NCBI GenBank assembly: GCA_040223615.1
Contig: JAVKFY010000073.1
Location: 1-15,679, forward strand
Direction of reading: 5' to 3'
Source: JAVKFY01 sp040223615
GTDB lineage: Bacteria; Pseudomonadota; Alphaproteobacteria; GCA-2731375
Length of the DNA: 15,679 nt
Below are positions 15,541-15,679 of the stretch, one piece after another. Below the pieces are notes generated by a model, which had not been told where the DNA came from, did no database searches, and worked only from the letters and a program-made list of their open reading frames with translations. Numbering within the stretch: position 1 is the stretch's first letter; each line of letters opens with the position of its first letter. The position numbers and the translations under genes were made by a program.

Positions 15541-15679
15541 TTACTCGTCGATTGAGGCGACGACGCCGGCGCCGACGGTGCGGCCGCCTTCGCGGATCGC
15601 GAAGCGCAGCCCCTCGTCCATCGCGATCGGCGCGATCAGCTCCACCTTCATCGATACATTGTCGCCCGGCATCACCATC
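15541..15679 (-). CDS. tuf: Elongation factor Tu, C-terminal part (cut by window edge)
   Basis: Only the last 45 codons and the TAA stop are present. The peptide contains VMPGDNVSMKVELIAPIAM and LRFAIREGGRTVGAGVVASI, the end of EF-Tu domain 3, which contacts tRNA. The rest lies beyond the right edge. Its position before tRNA-Trp and secE is the usual place of the second tuf copy (tufB-like). The other copy starts at the left edge of the window. Confidence 0.97.
   Translation of the reverse strand, partial: MVMPGDNVSMKVELIAPIAMDEGLRFAIREGGRTVGAGVVASIDE

Overview
The window is a GC-rich chromosomal segment from a bacterium, most likely an alphaproteobacterium and perhaps Rhodospirillales-like. 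The grounds are the protein sequences, the GC-rich codon use, and the unbroken order tuf, tRNA-Trp, secE, nusG, rplK-rplA-rplJ-rplL, rpoB-rpoC, rpsL-rpsG-fusA, tuf. That order is familiar in this class. Everything is on the minus strand, so transcription runs from base 15679 towards base 1. All complete genes look intact, with no frameshift, mobile element, CRISPR array or sign of foreign DNA.

In transcription order: the 3' end of one elongation factor Tu gene (15541-15679) is followed by tRNA-Trp (15410-15485). Next come the secretion subunit secE and the elongation factor nusG, 3 nt apart, then rplK and rplA (L11 and L1), 4 nt apart. A structured 282-nt leader precedes rplJ and rplL (L10 and L7/L12). 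A 245-nt spacer with a GC-rich hairpin precedes rpoB. A 72-nt spacer with another hairpin precedes rpoC. A strong intrinsic terminator lies just after rpoC (3490-3523).

The 393-nt gap 3159-3551 is the only stretch over 300 nt without a gene. It holds the rpoC terminator, a dyad element, a near-consensus sigma-70-type promoter (TTGACG, 17 nt, TAGTAT) and a leader of about 190 nt. The str operon follows: rpsL (S12), rpsG (S7), fusA (EF-G), and the first 46 codons of a second tuf gene, cut by the window edge.

Together these genes encode core parts of transcription (beta, beta', NusG), the ribosomal L1 arm and L7/L12-L10-L11 stalk, two small-subunit proteins, and the GTPases EF-Tu and EF-G that work at that stalk. 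The window is essentially housekeeping. I found no convincing undescribed system. The points worth a second look are RNA-level: the rplJ leader with a kink-turn-like helix and a hairpin over the Shine-Dalgarno sequence, spacer hairpins in the rpl-rpo operon, the promoter, terminator and leader between rpoC and rpsL, and two co-directional tuf loci about 15.5 kb apart.
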